Shown: positions 27,578 to 36,746 of the stretch, piece by piece
How the letters are laid out: each line of letters opens with the position of its first letter
Numbering within the stretch: the first letter of the stretch is position 1
DNA from: CAZGRP01 sp964527995
Lineage (GTDB): Bacteria > Zhuqueibacterota > Zhuqueibacteria > Oceanimicrobiales > CAZGRP01
NCBI GenBank assembly: GCA_964527995.1
Contig: CAZGRP010000003.1
Coordinates: forward strand, 110,468 to 174,467
Reading direction: 5' to 3'
Length of the DNA stretch: 64,000 bases
Notes under the pieces: generated by a model
What the model was told of the DNA's origin: nothing
The model's input: only the letters and a program-made list of their open reading frames with translations
The model's database searches: none
Program-made: the position numbers and the translations under genes

Positions 27578-29068
27578 TCACACCACATGGGGCTCACGAT
27601 AGTTGATCTCGCAGATGTCGATGGGTCGATTCAGACCCTTGAAGCGCAGTGACCGGGACCGCACCGTGTGGAACTCGCCGTTCGTACCTTGCACCACACT
27701 CTCCGCGGCAATGATCTGACTGGGACGCGCCAGAGCGCACAGCCGGGCGGCGAGATTGACGACATCGCCGATGACCGTGTAGTCCATACGGTTTTTCGAG
27801 CCCATGTTGCCCACCACGGCGGCCCCTTGGTTGATGCCGATTCCCACCTGCAGGATCACCTTGCCGTGGATGCGGCGCTGTGAGTTCAGCTCGCGAAGGC
27901 TGGTTTGGATCTCAACGGCAGCGCGCACGGCGTTGCTCTCCATCCCCTCCCCTTCAAAGATAGCCATAATCTGGTCGCCGATGAACTTGTCGACCACACC
28001 GCCATGACGCTCGATGACGCGGGTCTGGAGATCGAAATAGACGTTGATGAGCTTTACCACTTCCTCCGGCTCCAACTGCTGAGTCACGGCTGTGAAGCCG
28101 CGCACGTCGGAGAACAGAACCGTGACGCGACGCTTCTCGCCCTCCTTGAGCAGGTCCTCATGGCCAGCGCGGCGGCGCAGCATCTGCACCGTCAGCTTGG
28201 ATACAAACTTCTGCATGTGGAACTTCTCGCGCAGTTCCGACACCATGTTGTTGAACTCCGTGGCCAGCTGGCCAAGCTCATCTTGCGTAGCGATATCGAC
28301 GCGAACATCGAGGTTGCCGCGGCCGACCTTCCTGGCACCATCCGAAAGCTGGCGAATCTGCACCGTCATCCTCTTGGTCAGCAAATGGATTCCGGCAGCC
28401 GACAGCAAGGCGACCAGAGCCGCCGCACTCACCATCCAGCGCTGGGCGCGACGGATCGGAGCTCGTAGGGTCGCGGTCGAGAAAGCAACCGAAGCGACCC
28501 CGACAAAGAACTTGCGCTGCAGGTCTCCCTCAATGAGGGTCACGCGGATGGGATAGTAGAATTCGTAGTATTTGCCCTGCACTCTGGAAACGACGCCCTG
28601 CGCCCGCGACAACAGCGCCAGCAAGCTGTCGGGCATCGGTGCAGCGGCCAGCGACGTATCGGAGTCCGCCACGATTCGGCCTGTGCTGTCCGCCACAGCA
28701 ACATACTCCAGGCCTTCGATGTTGGTGCCCTTGGTGATGTGCACCGCCTCCTGGACCTCGGCCCGGGCACCGAGGAGCAAATCATAGCTGATATTGCGTG
28801 CCAGGTTCTTGACCAACACCGTGCATACCTGCGCCATGCTGTCGGTGAGAACTTCCTCTTCATGCTGCAGAATCAGCAGGCCGAAGAAGGCAATCACGGT
28901 CAACACCACCATGACGATCACGAGACTGAGCTTCAGACGAATGGGGAGGCGCTGAAACGGATGCTTGAAAGGCTGGAAGAGCCGTGAGAACGGATGTGGT
29001 GCAGCGGGCTGTTTCTCGGCAGGGCTTGAAGGCGGAAGATTGGCGACACGACCGGCTCGTTGCTGCAT
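27578..29068 (-). CDS. Membrane adenylate/guanylate cyclase (class III) with HAMP domain
   Basis: The protein makes a cyclic nucleotide, probably cAMP. The order is an N-terminal Pro-rich cytoplasmic stretch, a membrane helix near 45-70, an extracytoplasmic sensor of about 130 residues, a second helix near 210-230, a HAMP linker, then the cyclase domain from about 310. The metal aspartates are in LFSDVRGFT and VDKFIGDQIMAIF; MDYTVIGDVVNLAARL is also intact. ATG at 29068 is used; a TTG four codons upstream is also possible. A small membrane protein gene lies 132 nt upstream. Confidence 0.9.
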   Translation of the reverse strand: MQQRAGRVANLPPSSPAEKQPAAPHPFSRLFQPFKHPFQRLPIRLKLSLVIVMVVLTVIAFFGLLILQHEEEVLTDSMAQVCTVLVKNLARNISYDLLLGARAEVQEAVHITKGTNIEGLEYVAVADSTGRIVADSDTSLAAAPMPDSLLALLSRAQGVVSRVQGKYYEFYYPIRVTLIEGDLQRKFFVGVASVAFSTATLRAPIRRAQRWMVSAAALVALLSAAGIHLLTKRMTVQIRQLSDGARKVGRGNLDVRVDIATQDELGQLATEFNNMVSELREKFHMQKFVSKLTVQMLRRRAGHEDLLKEGEKRRVTVLFSDVRGFTAVTQQLEPEEVVKLINVYFDLQTRVIERHGGVVDKFIGDQIMAIFEGEGMESNAVRAAVEIQTSLRELNSQRRIHGKVILQVGIGINQGAAVVGNMGSKNRMDYTVIGDVVNLAARLCALARPSQIIAAESVVQGTNGEFHTVRSRSLRFKGLNRPIDICEINYREPHVV

Positions 29069-29212
29069 GGGACGGCTCAAAGATGAAGGTTCGTCGTTCG
29101 AAGTAAAGCTGCCTGCCCGCGACGTCGGCTGGCCTGCCGACGGCTATTCAATCCAAAACGCCGTGGCCCTTCTCGCGGGCAACGCCCCGGGCCCGTGCAA
29201 TAGCATGAGTGC

Positions 29213-29473
29213 TCACTTCACGATGACTTCTTCGACTCGGATCTGCTGCGATTTCATCGTCCGCGCACTCTGCTTGACCCCGGCGAAGTACCAGGCCATC
29301 CACAAAAGGATCACTACGATGACGATGAGGCCTAGGACCGGCTTCCTCCGTGGCCGCTCATACCGCCGCACCCTCCGGAAGCGGATGCGGGGTCCTTCCT
29401 CTTCCTCCTCGCGCTCCTCGTAATAGTAGGGCGTAAAAGTAAAGCGACGTGTTTGGATCTTTTGGCGAAACAT
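29213..29473 (-). CDS. Small charged single-pass membrane protein, unknown
   Basis: An 86-residue protein from MFRQKIQTRRF. An aromatic/acidic stretch (YYYEEREEEEEG) is followed by a strongly basic one (RIRFRRVRRYERPRRKP), then one hydrophobic helix (VLGLIVIVVILLWMAWYFAG) and a short tail. I do not recognise a family. The frame is open upstream to 29581. It sits upstream of the cyclase gene and downstream of a promoter at 29699-29727, so the two may be co-transcribed. Confidence 0.55.
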   Translation of the reverse strand: MFRQKIQTRRFTFTPYYYEEREEEEEGPRIRFRRVRRYERPRRKPVLGLIVIVVILLWMAWYFAGVKQSARTMKSQQIRVEEVIVK

Positions 29474-29698
29474 TGCATCATCTGAAGTTCGGCCCGAACT
29501 CCTTCCCCTGATTGAATCGATCCTTAGGCTGACGATACCGACGAGACTAGCTAGGCACAGATCAAAACAGTGGAGTGGCAAAAAACTTCGGCACCACGCC
29601 TCTTGAAAGCGTTCACCAGCGACTGGCCCACTTCCGAAAACCCCGCCTACCCAACCATCCGCCTGACGTCACGGATGCCGAAGTCCAAAATCCAGTAG

Positions 29699-29727
29699 AA
29701 ATTATCTATTCGGCCGCTAAGAGTCAA
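29699..29727 (-). promoter_or_regulatory. Sigma-70-type promoter upstream of the small membrane protein and cyclase
   Basis: Minus strand: TTGACT, 17 nt, TAATTT. The leader to 29473 would be about 220 nt; I see no gene in it, only a short palindrome near 29485-29500. Confidence 0.5.
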
Positions 29728-29855
29728 GGACTTTTTCCCGGCACTAACGAAACCGAAATCGGCCACAATTGATCGGTGCGTGCGGACATAACCGCGCGGC
29801 CAGGCCGGTGGCCGGACGGCACGTGCCGAGAGCCAGCCAGTGCGTCCTTCGCCGG

Positions 29856-29884
29856 TTGACATTCACCCGACTGGTTCGTATCTT
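29856..29884 (+). promoter_or_regulatory. Sigma-70-type promoter for mazG
   Basis: TTGACA, 17 nt, TATCTT on the plus strand, about 35 nt before the transcribed GAGGG ribosome site of mazG. It is back to back with the minus-strand promoter at 29699-29727. Confidence 0.7.
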
Positions 29885-29924
29885 GATGCAAAGACAGCGA
29901 CTCACAACGACCAGCGAGGGTTAG

Positions 29925-30704
29925 ATGGGGACGGTTGGAGACCGTTTCGAGCGTCTGGTTCAAATCATGGCCCGCCTGAGGGCCGAGGATGGCTGTCCGT
30001 GGGACCGCGAGCAAACCCACGACAGCCTGCGGCAATACCTCCTGGAAGAAACCTACGAAGTCCTCGAGGCGATCGAAGAAGGGAACCCGAACGAACTTTG
30101 CATCGAACTGGGCGACCTTCTCCTGCAGGTTGTTTTTCACGCTCAGATCTCGTCCGAAGAAGGAACGTTCGACATCGGCGATGTGGTCGACAGCATCACC
30201 GAGAAGTTGATCCGTCGCCACCCCCATGTGTTTGGGGATGTTCAGATTCGCACCGCCGAAGAGCAGACCCAGCACTGGGAACGGCTGAAGCAGTCTGAAG
30301 GAAAAGAGTCGGCCGTGCAGGGCGTGCCCCGCGAGCTCCCAGCGCTGCAGCGGGCTCATCGGGTGCAGCAAAAGGCCGCGGCCGTGGGGTTCGACTGGGA
30401 GGCCATCGAGCCGGTGTGGGAAAAGGTTCTGGAGGAATTCGGCGAGCTGCAGGCGGAGTGGCAGGCACAAGATCGTGGCCGCATCGAGGAGGAGTTTGGC
30501 GATCTGCTGTTCGCGCTGGTGAATCTGGGTCGCTTCCTGTCCGTCAACGCCGAAGACGCCCTGAGAGCCACCACCGACAAATTCCTGCGACGATTTCAGG
30601 AAGTGGAGGCGCGAATCAAGGCTCAAGGGCGTCGACTTCAGGACTGCAGTCTGGACGAACTGGACGCAGTCTGGGAGGACATCAAGAGCGGAGAAAAAGA
30701 ATAA
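29925..30704 (+). CDS. mazG: Nucleoside triphosphate pyrophosphohydrolase MazG
   Basis: MazG hydrolyses (d)NTPs to monophosphates and pyrophosphate. This 259-residue form carries two MazG domains, like E. coli MazG. The first has CPWDREQTH and the E-x3-E/E-x2-D metal pattern in EETYEVLEAIEEG and ELGDLLLQVVFHA. The second has EEFGELQAEW and EEEFGDLLFALVN. It is a single-gene plus-strand unit facing the HIT gene. Confidence 0.95.
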   Translation: MGTVGDRFERLVQIMARLRAEDGCPWDREQTHDSLRQYLLEETYEVLEAIEEGNPNELCIELGDLLLQVVFHAQISSEEGTFDIGDVVDSITEKLIRRHPHVFGDVQIRTAEEQTQHWERLKQSEGKESAVQGVPRELPALQRAHRVQQKAAAVGFDWEAIEPVWEKVLEEFGELQAEWQAQDRGRIEEEFGDLLFALVNLGRFLSVNAEDALRATTDKFLRRFQEVEARIKAQGRRLQDCSLDELDAVWEDIKSGEKE

Positions 30705-30722
30705 TTTGAGCTTTCTGCTTCT

Positions 30723-30750
30723 GGGGAGCCGGAATGTTCTCCGGGCTCCC
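30723..30750. terminator. Hairpin between convergent mazG and HIT genes
   Basis: GGGGAGCC-GGA pairs with TCC-GGGCTCCC around a 6-nt loop, with one bulge. It lies in the 45-nt gap between two converging genes, as bidirectional terminators often do. There is no T-run on either side, so function is uncertain. Confidence 0.4.
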
Positions 30751-31280
30751 TAGCGTGGCCGCTCTCGCGGGCTATGGGGCAACCTGTCGAAATGGTGCCT
30801 GAGGCGATCATAGGTTTCCCAAAGCCCCTCGGAAACGACTTTTGTGTGGCCGATGATGGGCATGAAGTTGGTGTCCGCTTGCCAGCGCGGCACGATGTGC
30901 ATATGGAGGTGGTCGTCGATCCCGGCACCGGCAATGGCGCCAAGGTTCATGCCGATGTTGAATCCCTGGGGATGGATTGCAGTCCGCAGGATTTCCACGC
31001 AGGATGCGGTCAGGCTCATCATCTCGAGGCGCTCTTCTGCATTCATCTCCCCGAGGTCGGCGAGATGGCGAAGTGGCACGACCATGAGGTGTCCGTTGTT
31101 GTACGGATAGCGGTTCATGATCACGAACGTCGTCTCGCCGCGATAGAGGATGAGGTTGTCGCGATCGGCGGTCTCCTTCGGTTTGTCGCAGAAGATGCAA
31201 CCCTTTTCGGCCTCCTGCAGGATGTACTCCATGCGCCACGGCGCCCACAGGATGTCGAGACCTTTACCTTCCCCCATCAC
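30750..31280 (-). CDS. HIT family nucleotide hydrolase/transferase
   Basis: A 176-residue histidine-triad protein of the Ap4A-phosphorylase-like branch. Zinc-type cysteines CIFCDKP stand near the N-terminus. NRYPYNNGHLMVVPLRHL and the triad DDHLHMHIVPRW follow. These enzymes act on dinucleoside polyphosphates or nucleoside phosphoramidates. The start overlaps the EF-G stop by 4 bp. Confidence 0.93.
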   Translation of the reverse strand: MMGEGKGLDILWAPWRMEYILQEAEKGCIFCDKPKETADRDNLILYRGETTFVIMNRYPYNNGHLMVVPLRHLADLGEMNAEERLEMMSLTASCVEILRTAIHPQGFNIGMNLGAIAGAGIDDHLHMHIVPRWQADTNFMPIIGHTKVVSEGLWETYDRLRHHFDRLPHSPRERPR

Positions 31281-33364
31281 TTCTCCTTCGCCGCCTCAGC
31301 TTCCTCGACGAGCTTCTGCTGGATGTCTGCTGGCACCTGCTCGTAGTGGGAGAACTTCCGGCGGTGGATGCCGCGCCCCTGTGTCAGCGAACGCAGACTG
31401 GTGGAGTAGCGGTACAGCTCCGCCAGCGGCACCTGGGCTTTGATCACCTGGAATGGACCTTCCGCCTCCATGCCCATGATCTTCCCGCGCCGCGACGAGA
31501 TGTCGCCCATGACGTCCCCCATGAACTCCTCCGGAACGGTTACCTCGATCTCGTAGATCGGCTCCAGAATGACGGGGCTGGCCTCCTTGAAGGCCTTTTT
31601 GAATCCCATTGAGCCGGCGATCTTGAATGCCATGTCCGAAGAGTCCACGGGGTGATAGGAACCATCGTACAAGGTGACTTTCACATCCATCACCGGGAAG
31701 CCAGCAATGACTCCTTCGGCCATCGCCTGCCGCACCCCCTTCTCCACGGCCGGAATATACTTCGAGGGCACGACGCCGCCCACGATCGCATCGACGAATT
31801 CAAATCCACCACCGCGCGGCAGTGGTTCCAGGCGCAACCACACGTCGCCGTACTGGCCTCGGCCGCCCGTCTGCTTCTTGTACTTGCCCTGGGCCTCGGC
31901 ATTCTTTCGAATCGTCTCTCGATAGGGGATCTTCGGCTCAACCAGATTGACATCGACGCCGAACTTGTCCTTCAAGCGCTTGACGACGATATCGAGGTGA
32001 AGTTCGCCCTGCCCGGCGATGATGATCTGCCGGATCTCCGAGTCGTAGCTCGACACGAAAGTCGGGTCCTCCTCATGGAGAATCTGCAACCCCGAGGAAA
32101 TCTTGTCCTCGTCCCCTTTCGCCTTCGGCTCAACCGCGATCCGGATCACAGGATCCGGAAAGCGGATGTCCTCCAGAATGATCGGCTCGCGAGGATCGCA
32201 CAAGGTGTCGCCGGTGTGCGTGTCGCGGAGCTTTACCACCGTACCGATGTCGCCAGCGATCAGATACCCCACTTCCTTGCGGGTTTTGCCGTTCATCATG
32301 TAGAGCTGGCCGATCTTCTCGGTCAGGTTGCGCTTCGAATTGAACGCTTCGCTGCCGGCTGACAGCTTGCCGGAGAACACTCGTAGAAAAGACAGCTCTC
32401 CGACATGCGGCTCGGAGACCGTCTTGAAAACCAGCGCCGACATCGGCGAGTCGGGTTGCGGCGCGCGCAAAACTTCCTGCTGGGTTTTGGGGTCGGTGCC
32501 TTTGATTTCGGGACGGTCTGCTGGAGAGGGTCCATACTCAGCGATGTAGTCGAGAAGTGCGCGGACACCGATGTTGGAGGTGGCGGCGCCGCACAGAACG
32601 GGAAACAGGCTTCCTTCATTGATCGCCTTTCTCAGGCCGAGGCGCAACTCTTCAGCCCTGAGCTCACCCTGCTCGAAATATTTTTCGAGCAGTTCATCGT
32701 CGGCTTCGGCAGCAGTTTCGACGATCTTCTCATGCAATTGCTCAGCGCGGTCTTTGAACTCCGCTGGGATGTCGATCGCCGTCGCCTTTCCGGAGCCGCT
32801 TTTCTCATACTGGAAGGCTTTCATGCGCAGAACATCCACGATCGTGTCGAATGCCTCTGATCCAGCGTTTACGGGAAGATGGAAAGGAACGACGGCCTTG
32901 CCGAACCGTGTCTGGAGCATCTCAAGCACATCATCGAACTCTGCGTGCTCCTTGTCGAGCCGGTTCATGAAAAAGAAGCAAGAGTTCTTGTATTCGCGGG
33001 TAAACTTCCACACCGTTTCGGTTCCGACCTCGACGCCGGCCACTGCATTGATGAGCACGACCGCGCTCTCCACGACTCGCAGCCCGCCTTTCACTTCTCC
33101 GCTAAAGTCTGAGTATCCCGGCATATCGATAATGTTGATCTTGCGATCTTTCCAGAAGCCATGCAGCATGGCGGCGCTGATGGAAATCTTGCGGTCGATC
33201 TCGTCAGCGTTGTAGTCCGTGATCGTTGTTCCCTCCTCAACACGACCCAGCCTCGAGCTCACGCCCATGGTGAAACCCATGGCCTCAGCCAGGCTGGTCT
33301 TGCCTGCGGCCGCGTGGGAAACCAGGCCAACGTTCCTGATTTGGTCTGTCGTATAATCCTTCAC
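31277..33364 (-). CDS. fusA: Elongation factor G-like GTPase (EF-G2 type)
   Basis: A 695-residue five-domain translation GTPase. It is not the canonical EF-G. The P-loop reads SHAAAGKTS. G3 reads DMPGYSDF, with Y84 where canonical EF-G has the catalytic histidine. G4 reads NRLDKE. A C-terminal domain with RRGKIMGMEAEG is present. GTG at 33364 is chosen because GGAGG lies 5 nt before it; a TTG at 33376 overlaps that site. Such paralogues often have weak or specialised translocation activity. The canonical EF-G is presumably elsewhere. Confidence 0.9.
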   Translation of the reverse strand: MKDYTTDQIRNVGLVSHAAAGKTSLAEAMGFTMGVSSRLGRVEEGTTITDYNADEIDRKISISAAMLHGFWKDRKINIIDMPGYSDFSGEVKGGLRVVESAVVLINAVAGVEVGTETVWKFTREYKNSCFFFMNRLDKEHAEFDDVLEMLQTRFGKAVVPFHLPVNAGSEAFDTIVDVLRMKAFQYEKSGSGKATAIDIPAEFKDRAEQLHEKIVETAAEADDELLEKYFEQGELRAEELRLGLRKAINEGSLFPVLCGAATSNIGVRALLDYIAEYGPSPADRPEIKGTDPKTQQEVLRAPQPDSPMSALVFKTVSEPHVGELSFLRVFSGKLSAGSEAFNSKRNLTEKIGQLYMMNGKTRKEVGYLIAGDIGTVVKLRDTHTGDTLCDPREPIILEDIRFPDPVIRIAVEPKAKGDEDKISSGLQILHEEDPTFVSSYDSEIRQIIIAGQGELHLDIVVKRLKDKFGVDVNLVEPKIPYRETIRKNAEAQGKYKKQTGGRGQYGDVWLRLEPLPRGGGFEFVDAIVGGVVPSKYIPAVEKGVRQAMAEGVIAGFPVMDVKVTLYDGSYHPVDSSDMAFKIAGSMGFKKAFKEASPVILEPIYEIEVTVPEEFMGDVMGDISSRRGKIMGMEAEGPFQVIKAQVPLAELYRYSTSLRSLTQGRGIHRRKFSHYEQVPADIQQKLVEEAEAAKEK

Positions 33365-33369
33365 CTTGA

Positions 33370-33374
33370 CCTCC
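33370..33374 (-). promoter_or_regulatory. Ribosome binding site that fixes the EF-G start
   Basis: GGAGG on the minus strand with a 5-nt spacer to GTG at 33364-33362. It overlaps the alternative TTG start at 33376-33374. Confidence 0.75.
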
Positions 33375-33423
33375 AAGCATTAAAATCCGTCGTTGGGTTG
33401 AAGATCAACGAAACTCCACCCGT

Positions 33424-35004
33424 TCATGAGTGGCCCACCCCGGCAGCGCCCGCCGCCGACCCGGGGCGCCCGACTTCAAAGCCCCTGCCACGACACAGCT
33501 TCGACTTCAACACACGTCCGGTGCTACTGCGGGGCAACCCATCATAGAACTCCACAATACTGGGACACTTGTACACCGCCATGCGCTCGCGGCAGTAGTC
33601 GATGACTTCCTGCTCGGTCATCTTTTCTCCCGCTTTCAGCACGATGCACGCCTTCACCTCCTCGCCGTGCGGCCCGTCGGGGACGCCGACGACGCAGCAA
33701 TCCTGCACCTTTGGATGCCCGAGTAGGAACGCCTCCACCTCTCGCGGATAGACGTTGAACCCGGCTTTCGAAATCAGGTCCTTCTTGCGATCCACCAGAT
33801 AGAGGTAGCCGTCGGCATCGAGGCGGCCCAGGTCTCCGGTCTGGAACCAGCCGTCGTGTATGACTTCTCGCGTCGCCGCCGGTCGATTGAGATATCCCTT
33901 CATCACACTCGGACCGCGCACCCAAATCTCTCCGACTTCACCCGGTGGCAGACGGTTGCCCGACGCGTCGACGATGCGAACCTCCAGCCCGCGGACCGGC
34001 AGGCCTACGGATCCGGCCTTGTTGGTTCGCGCCCACCAGTTGACCGTGACAAGGGGCGACACTTCGGAAAGGCCGTAGCCCTGGGCGATATCGATGCCGA
34101 ACTTCTGTTTGAATGCATCATGCGTGCGCGAGTGCAAAGGCCCGCCGCTGGAGATGCACAGGCGCAGCTTCGGCAGAGAGATCGGTTCCTGAACGTGCTC
34201 AGCCATGGAGTGATACATCGTGGGCAGGCCGGCGAAAACCGTGATCGCCTGCTCGCTCAGCACGCGCACGACCTCGCCAGCATCGAATTCCGGAAGGAGG
34301 ACGACCGTGGCTCCCGCCGCCAGGGGAATGTTCTGAACCACGTACTGCCCGAATGGGTGAAAGAGCGGCAGCACAGCCAGAGCACGGTCCTCTCTGCGCA
34401 TTTGCAGGATTTCCCAAAGGACGTAGGTGTTGGCCAGCAAGTTCTGATGCGTGATCTCGGCACCCTTGGGCCTGCCGGTCGTACCCGCTGTGTAGAACAC
34501 CACGGCGGTGGTCGAGGCATCGAGCTTGGTGCCTTCAGGAGCGGGCTCTGATTCGGCAATCAGTCGGGTCAGATCCTGGCAGCCCTCTGGCACCTGATCG
34601 CCGAGCACGATCACCTGGTGACAGGTTTCCAGGCCCTGGGCGGCGCGCAGCGCGTAGGGCAGGTATCCCTCCCACACCACCAGCGCCTTGGCTTCTGAGT
34701 CTTCGAGAAGATAGCGGATCTCAACATCTTTGAGTTGGGTGTTCACCGGGATGACTGCAGCCCCGATCTTCAAAAGCCCAAAATAGCTGATCGTAAACTG
34801 CGGCAGGTTGGGGAGCATCAGGGCGGCGCGATCGCCCGCCTCGATGCCCAGGTTGCGAACCCCCTGGCTGAAACGGTATACCGCATCCAGAAACCTGGCA
34901 TAGGTGATTTCGTGGCGGCCGAAGCGTACCGCGATCTGATCGGGGTAGCGTTCTCCGGCCTGCTCGACAAGCTCCACCAGGCTCGAACTACTCGGTACGC
35001 TCAT
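33424..35004 (-). CDS. Long-chain fatty-acid-CoA ligase / AMP-dependent synthetase
   Basis: A 526-residue adenylating enzyme that activates fatty acids to acyl-CoA. ATP motif FYTAGTTGRPKGAEITHQN, GYGLSEVSP, GWFQTGDLGRLD and DRKKDLI are present. The catalytic lysine lies in SSTGRVLKSKL near the C-terminus. The start overlaps the PP2C stop by 4 bp, linking fatty-acid activation to a stress-type phosphatase/STAS pair. The exact chain-length preference is unknown. Confidence 0.9.
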   Translation of the reverse strand: MSVPSSSSLVELVEQAGERYPDQIAVRFGRHEITYARFLDAVYRFSQGVRNLGIEAGDRAALMLPNLPQFTISYFGLLKIGAAVIPVNTQLKDVEIRYLLEDSEAKALVVWEGYLPYALRAAQGLETCHQVIVLGDQVPEGCQDLTRLIAESEPAPEGTKLDASTTAVVFYTAGTTGRPKGAEITHQNLLANTYVLWEILQMRREDRALAVLPLFHPFGQYVVQNIPLAAGATVVLLPEFDAGEVVRVLSEQAITVFAGLPTMYHSMAEHVQEPISLPKLRLCISSGGPLHSRTHDAFKQKFGIDIAQGYGLSEVSPLVTVNWWARTNKAGSVGLPVRGLEVRIVDASGNRLPPGEVGEIWVRGPSVMKGYLNRPAATREVIHDGWFQTGDLGRLDADGYLYLVDRKKDLISKAGFNVYPREVEAFLLGHPKVQDCCVVGVPDGPHGEEVKACIVLKAGEKMTEQEVIDYCRERMAVYKCPSIVEFYDGLPRSSTGRVLKSKLCRGRGFEVGRPGSAAGAAGVGHS

Positions 35005-36746
35005 CTTACCTTCAGCAAAACAACCGTTATGTCATCTTCGGGAGGTGTGCCTCCGGTGAAAGAGGTCACGGCTTCCAGCACCTTGCGCTTGATCTCGGAG
35101 ACCCTCAGTCGCTGACTCGATTTCAAAACCTGAATCAGCCGCTCTGGACCGAACAACTCCTCCCCGGGACTCTCGGCTTCGGTGACGCCGTCAGTGTAGA
35201 GGCAAAGCAGATCCCCAGGGGCAAGCGAAATCTGTCCCCGCTCGTATTCCACCTGTGAAGAAAAGCCCAGGATCAGCCCGCCCACATCGAGCCGCTCGAC
35301 TCGACCGTCGGCACGGAGCAAAATCGGCGGGTTGTGCCCGGCGTTGCAGTATTCCAGAACAAGCTCTACAGGGTCGAGAACCGAATAGAAGAAAGTGGCA
35401 AATCCTCCTTCCAGAAGGTTCTCCATAAAGCGGCGATTTAGCCTGGCCATGAGCTTGTTCACCGCCAGCCCTCGCCGCACCTCACTGCGATACCTGCCAA
35501 AGAGGGTTGCCATCATGATCGCCCCAGGGGTGCCCTTCCCGGACACGTCGCCGATGGCAATGGCAATCCGCCCATCGGAAAACTTCACCGCGTCGTAGAG
35601 GTCACCGCTGACATGACGGCTGGGAAGATTCACAGCCGTCAGTGAAGCGGTTCGGGCCCTGGGCATCTTCCTTGGAAGAAGGGCCTGTTGAATCTCGCGG
35701 GCGAATCGCAGCTCTCGTTCGAGAGCGTGCTTGAGCACGACCTCGTGATGGAGACGGGCACGCTCAATGGCGGCAGCGGCCTGGCTCGCCAGGGCTTCGA
35801 GAAGAGCAAGGTGACGCCTGCCGAAGGCCTCCGGCCGGTCGCTCTCGAGATTGAACACGCCGATCACCTCGCCACCACTGATCAGCGGCACGGCGATTTC
35901 CGACCTGGTGCTTGGCTGGGCTTCAACGTATCGCCGGTCCACCCGCACATCCGGCACAATCACCGATTCACCGCTCTTGGCGACCCAGCCTGACACGCCC
36001 TCACCGATTTTCAGACGCAGCTTCTCCACTGCGTTGCGTGCGTAGCCGCGGTGCACCAGCTTTTCGATCTCTCCCGTCTCTTTGTTGATCAGGAAAATCA
36101 CCGCCTGGTCGTAGGGCACGATCTTGTGGAGACCGTCGATAATCGTATCGAGCACGTGCGGCAGATCCAACGAAGCCCCCATCTGCTTGACGACGTCCAG
36201 GAGAGTCTCTTTCTCGAGCGCCTCCCGGCGATACCGGCGACGCAGCGTCGCCTGCTCGATCAGCCGGGCACCCAGATCGCCCAGCGCCGGCCATCTATCC
36301 ACCAGGCCTGGCCGCGTTGCGACCTGCCAGTCAACCTGGTCAAAGAACAGAAGCCCCCGGGGCCGGTTCTCGCAGCTGAAAACAATGGCCCATTTGAAAG
36401 AGCGCTCCTCGATCATCCGCCGGCAGAACGGCGATTCGGAGGCGAATCTCGCCAGCTCATACAATCCGGGCCGCGAGAGCGTCACGCCAAAGGCGTCGAG
36501 CTGTTGGAGCACAAAACTCTCGCCCGACTCGGCGCGGAACTTCCACCCGTCATCCGCAGACTCTGCCAAAAAAAAGAGAGCCTTTTGAGCTCCCAGTATC
36601 GTTCTGACTTCCTCTACGAGGCGTGAGACCGACGCGTTCTGATCAAGGGTCGCTTCTACCCAACTACAAAGGCCCTGAAGAGCTTCCTCTGGTGTCTGTT
36701 GAGTTACCTCCGCAGGTGCCCCTGAAGATGCCACGTCGGCGCTCAT
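35001..36746 (-). CDS. GAF-domain PP2C-type phosphatase (RsbU/SpoIIE family)
   Basis: A 581-residue signalling phosphatase. An N-terminal GAF-like region is followed by a clearer GAF domain (about 195-335, with DQAVIFLINKETGEIEKL and GVSGWVAKSGESV). A coiled linker with RELRFAREIQQALLP leads to the PP2C domain (about 385-580), with metal aspartates in SGDLYDAVKF, AIGDVSGKGTPGAI and LYTDGVTE. It should dephosphorylate the STAS protein encoded immediately upstream, whose stop overlaps its start. Confidence 0.92.
   Translation of the reverse strand: MSADVASSGAPAEVTQQTPEEALQGLCSWVEATLDQNASVSRLVEEVRTILGAQKALFFLAESADDGWKFRAESGESFVLQQLDAFGVTLSRPGLYELARFASESPFCRRMIEERSFKWAIVFSCENRPRGLLFFDQVDWQVATRPGLVDRWPALGDLGARLIEQATLRRRYRREALEKETLLDVVKQMGASLDLPHVLDTIIDGLHKIVPYDQAVIFLINKETGEIEKLVHRGYARNAVEKLRLKIGEGVSGWVAKSGESVIVPDVRVDRRYVEAQPSTRSEIAVPLISGGEVIGVFNLESDRPEAFGRRHLALLEALASQAAAAIERARLHHEVVLKHALERELRFAREIQQALLPRKMPRARTASLTAVNLPSRHVSGDLYDAVKFSDGRIAIAIGDVSGKGTPGAIMMATLFGRYRSEVRRGLAVNKLMARLNRRFMENLLEGGFATFFYSVLDPVELVLEYCNAGHNPPILLRADGRVERLDVGGLILGFSSQVEYERGQISLAPGDLLCLYTDGVTEAESPGEELFGPERLIQVLKSSQRLRVSEIKRKVLEAVTSFTGGTPPEDDITVVLLKVR

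Noticed and set aside
33379..33408. Promoter-like TTGATC-18-TTTAAT before EF-G
   Set aside because: Transcription would start at about 33372, inside the ribosome binding site, leaving too little leader.
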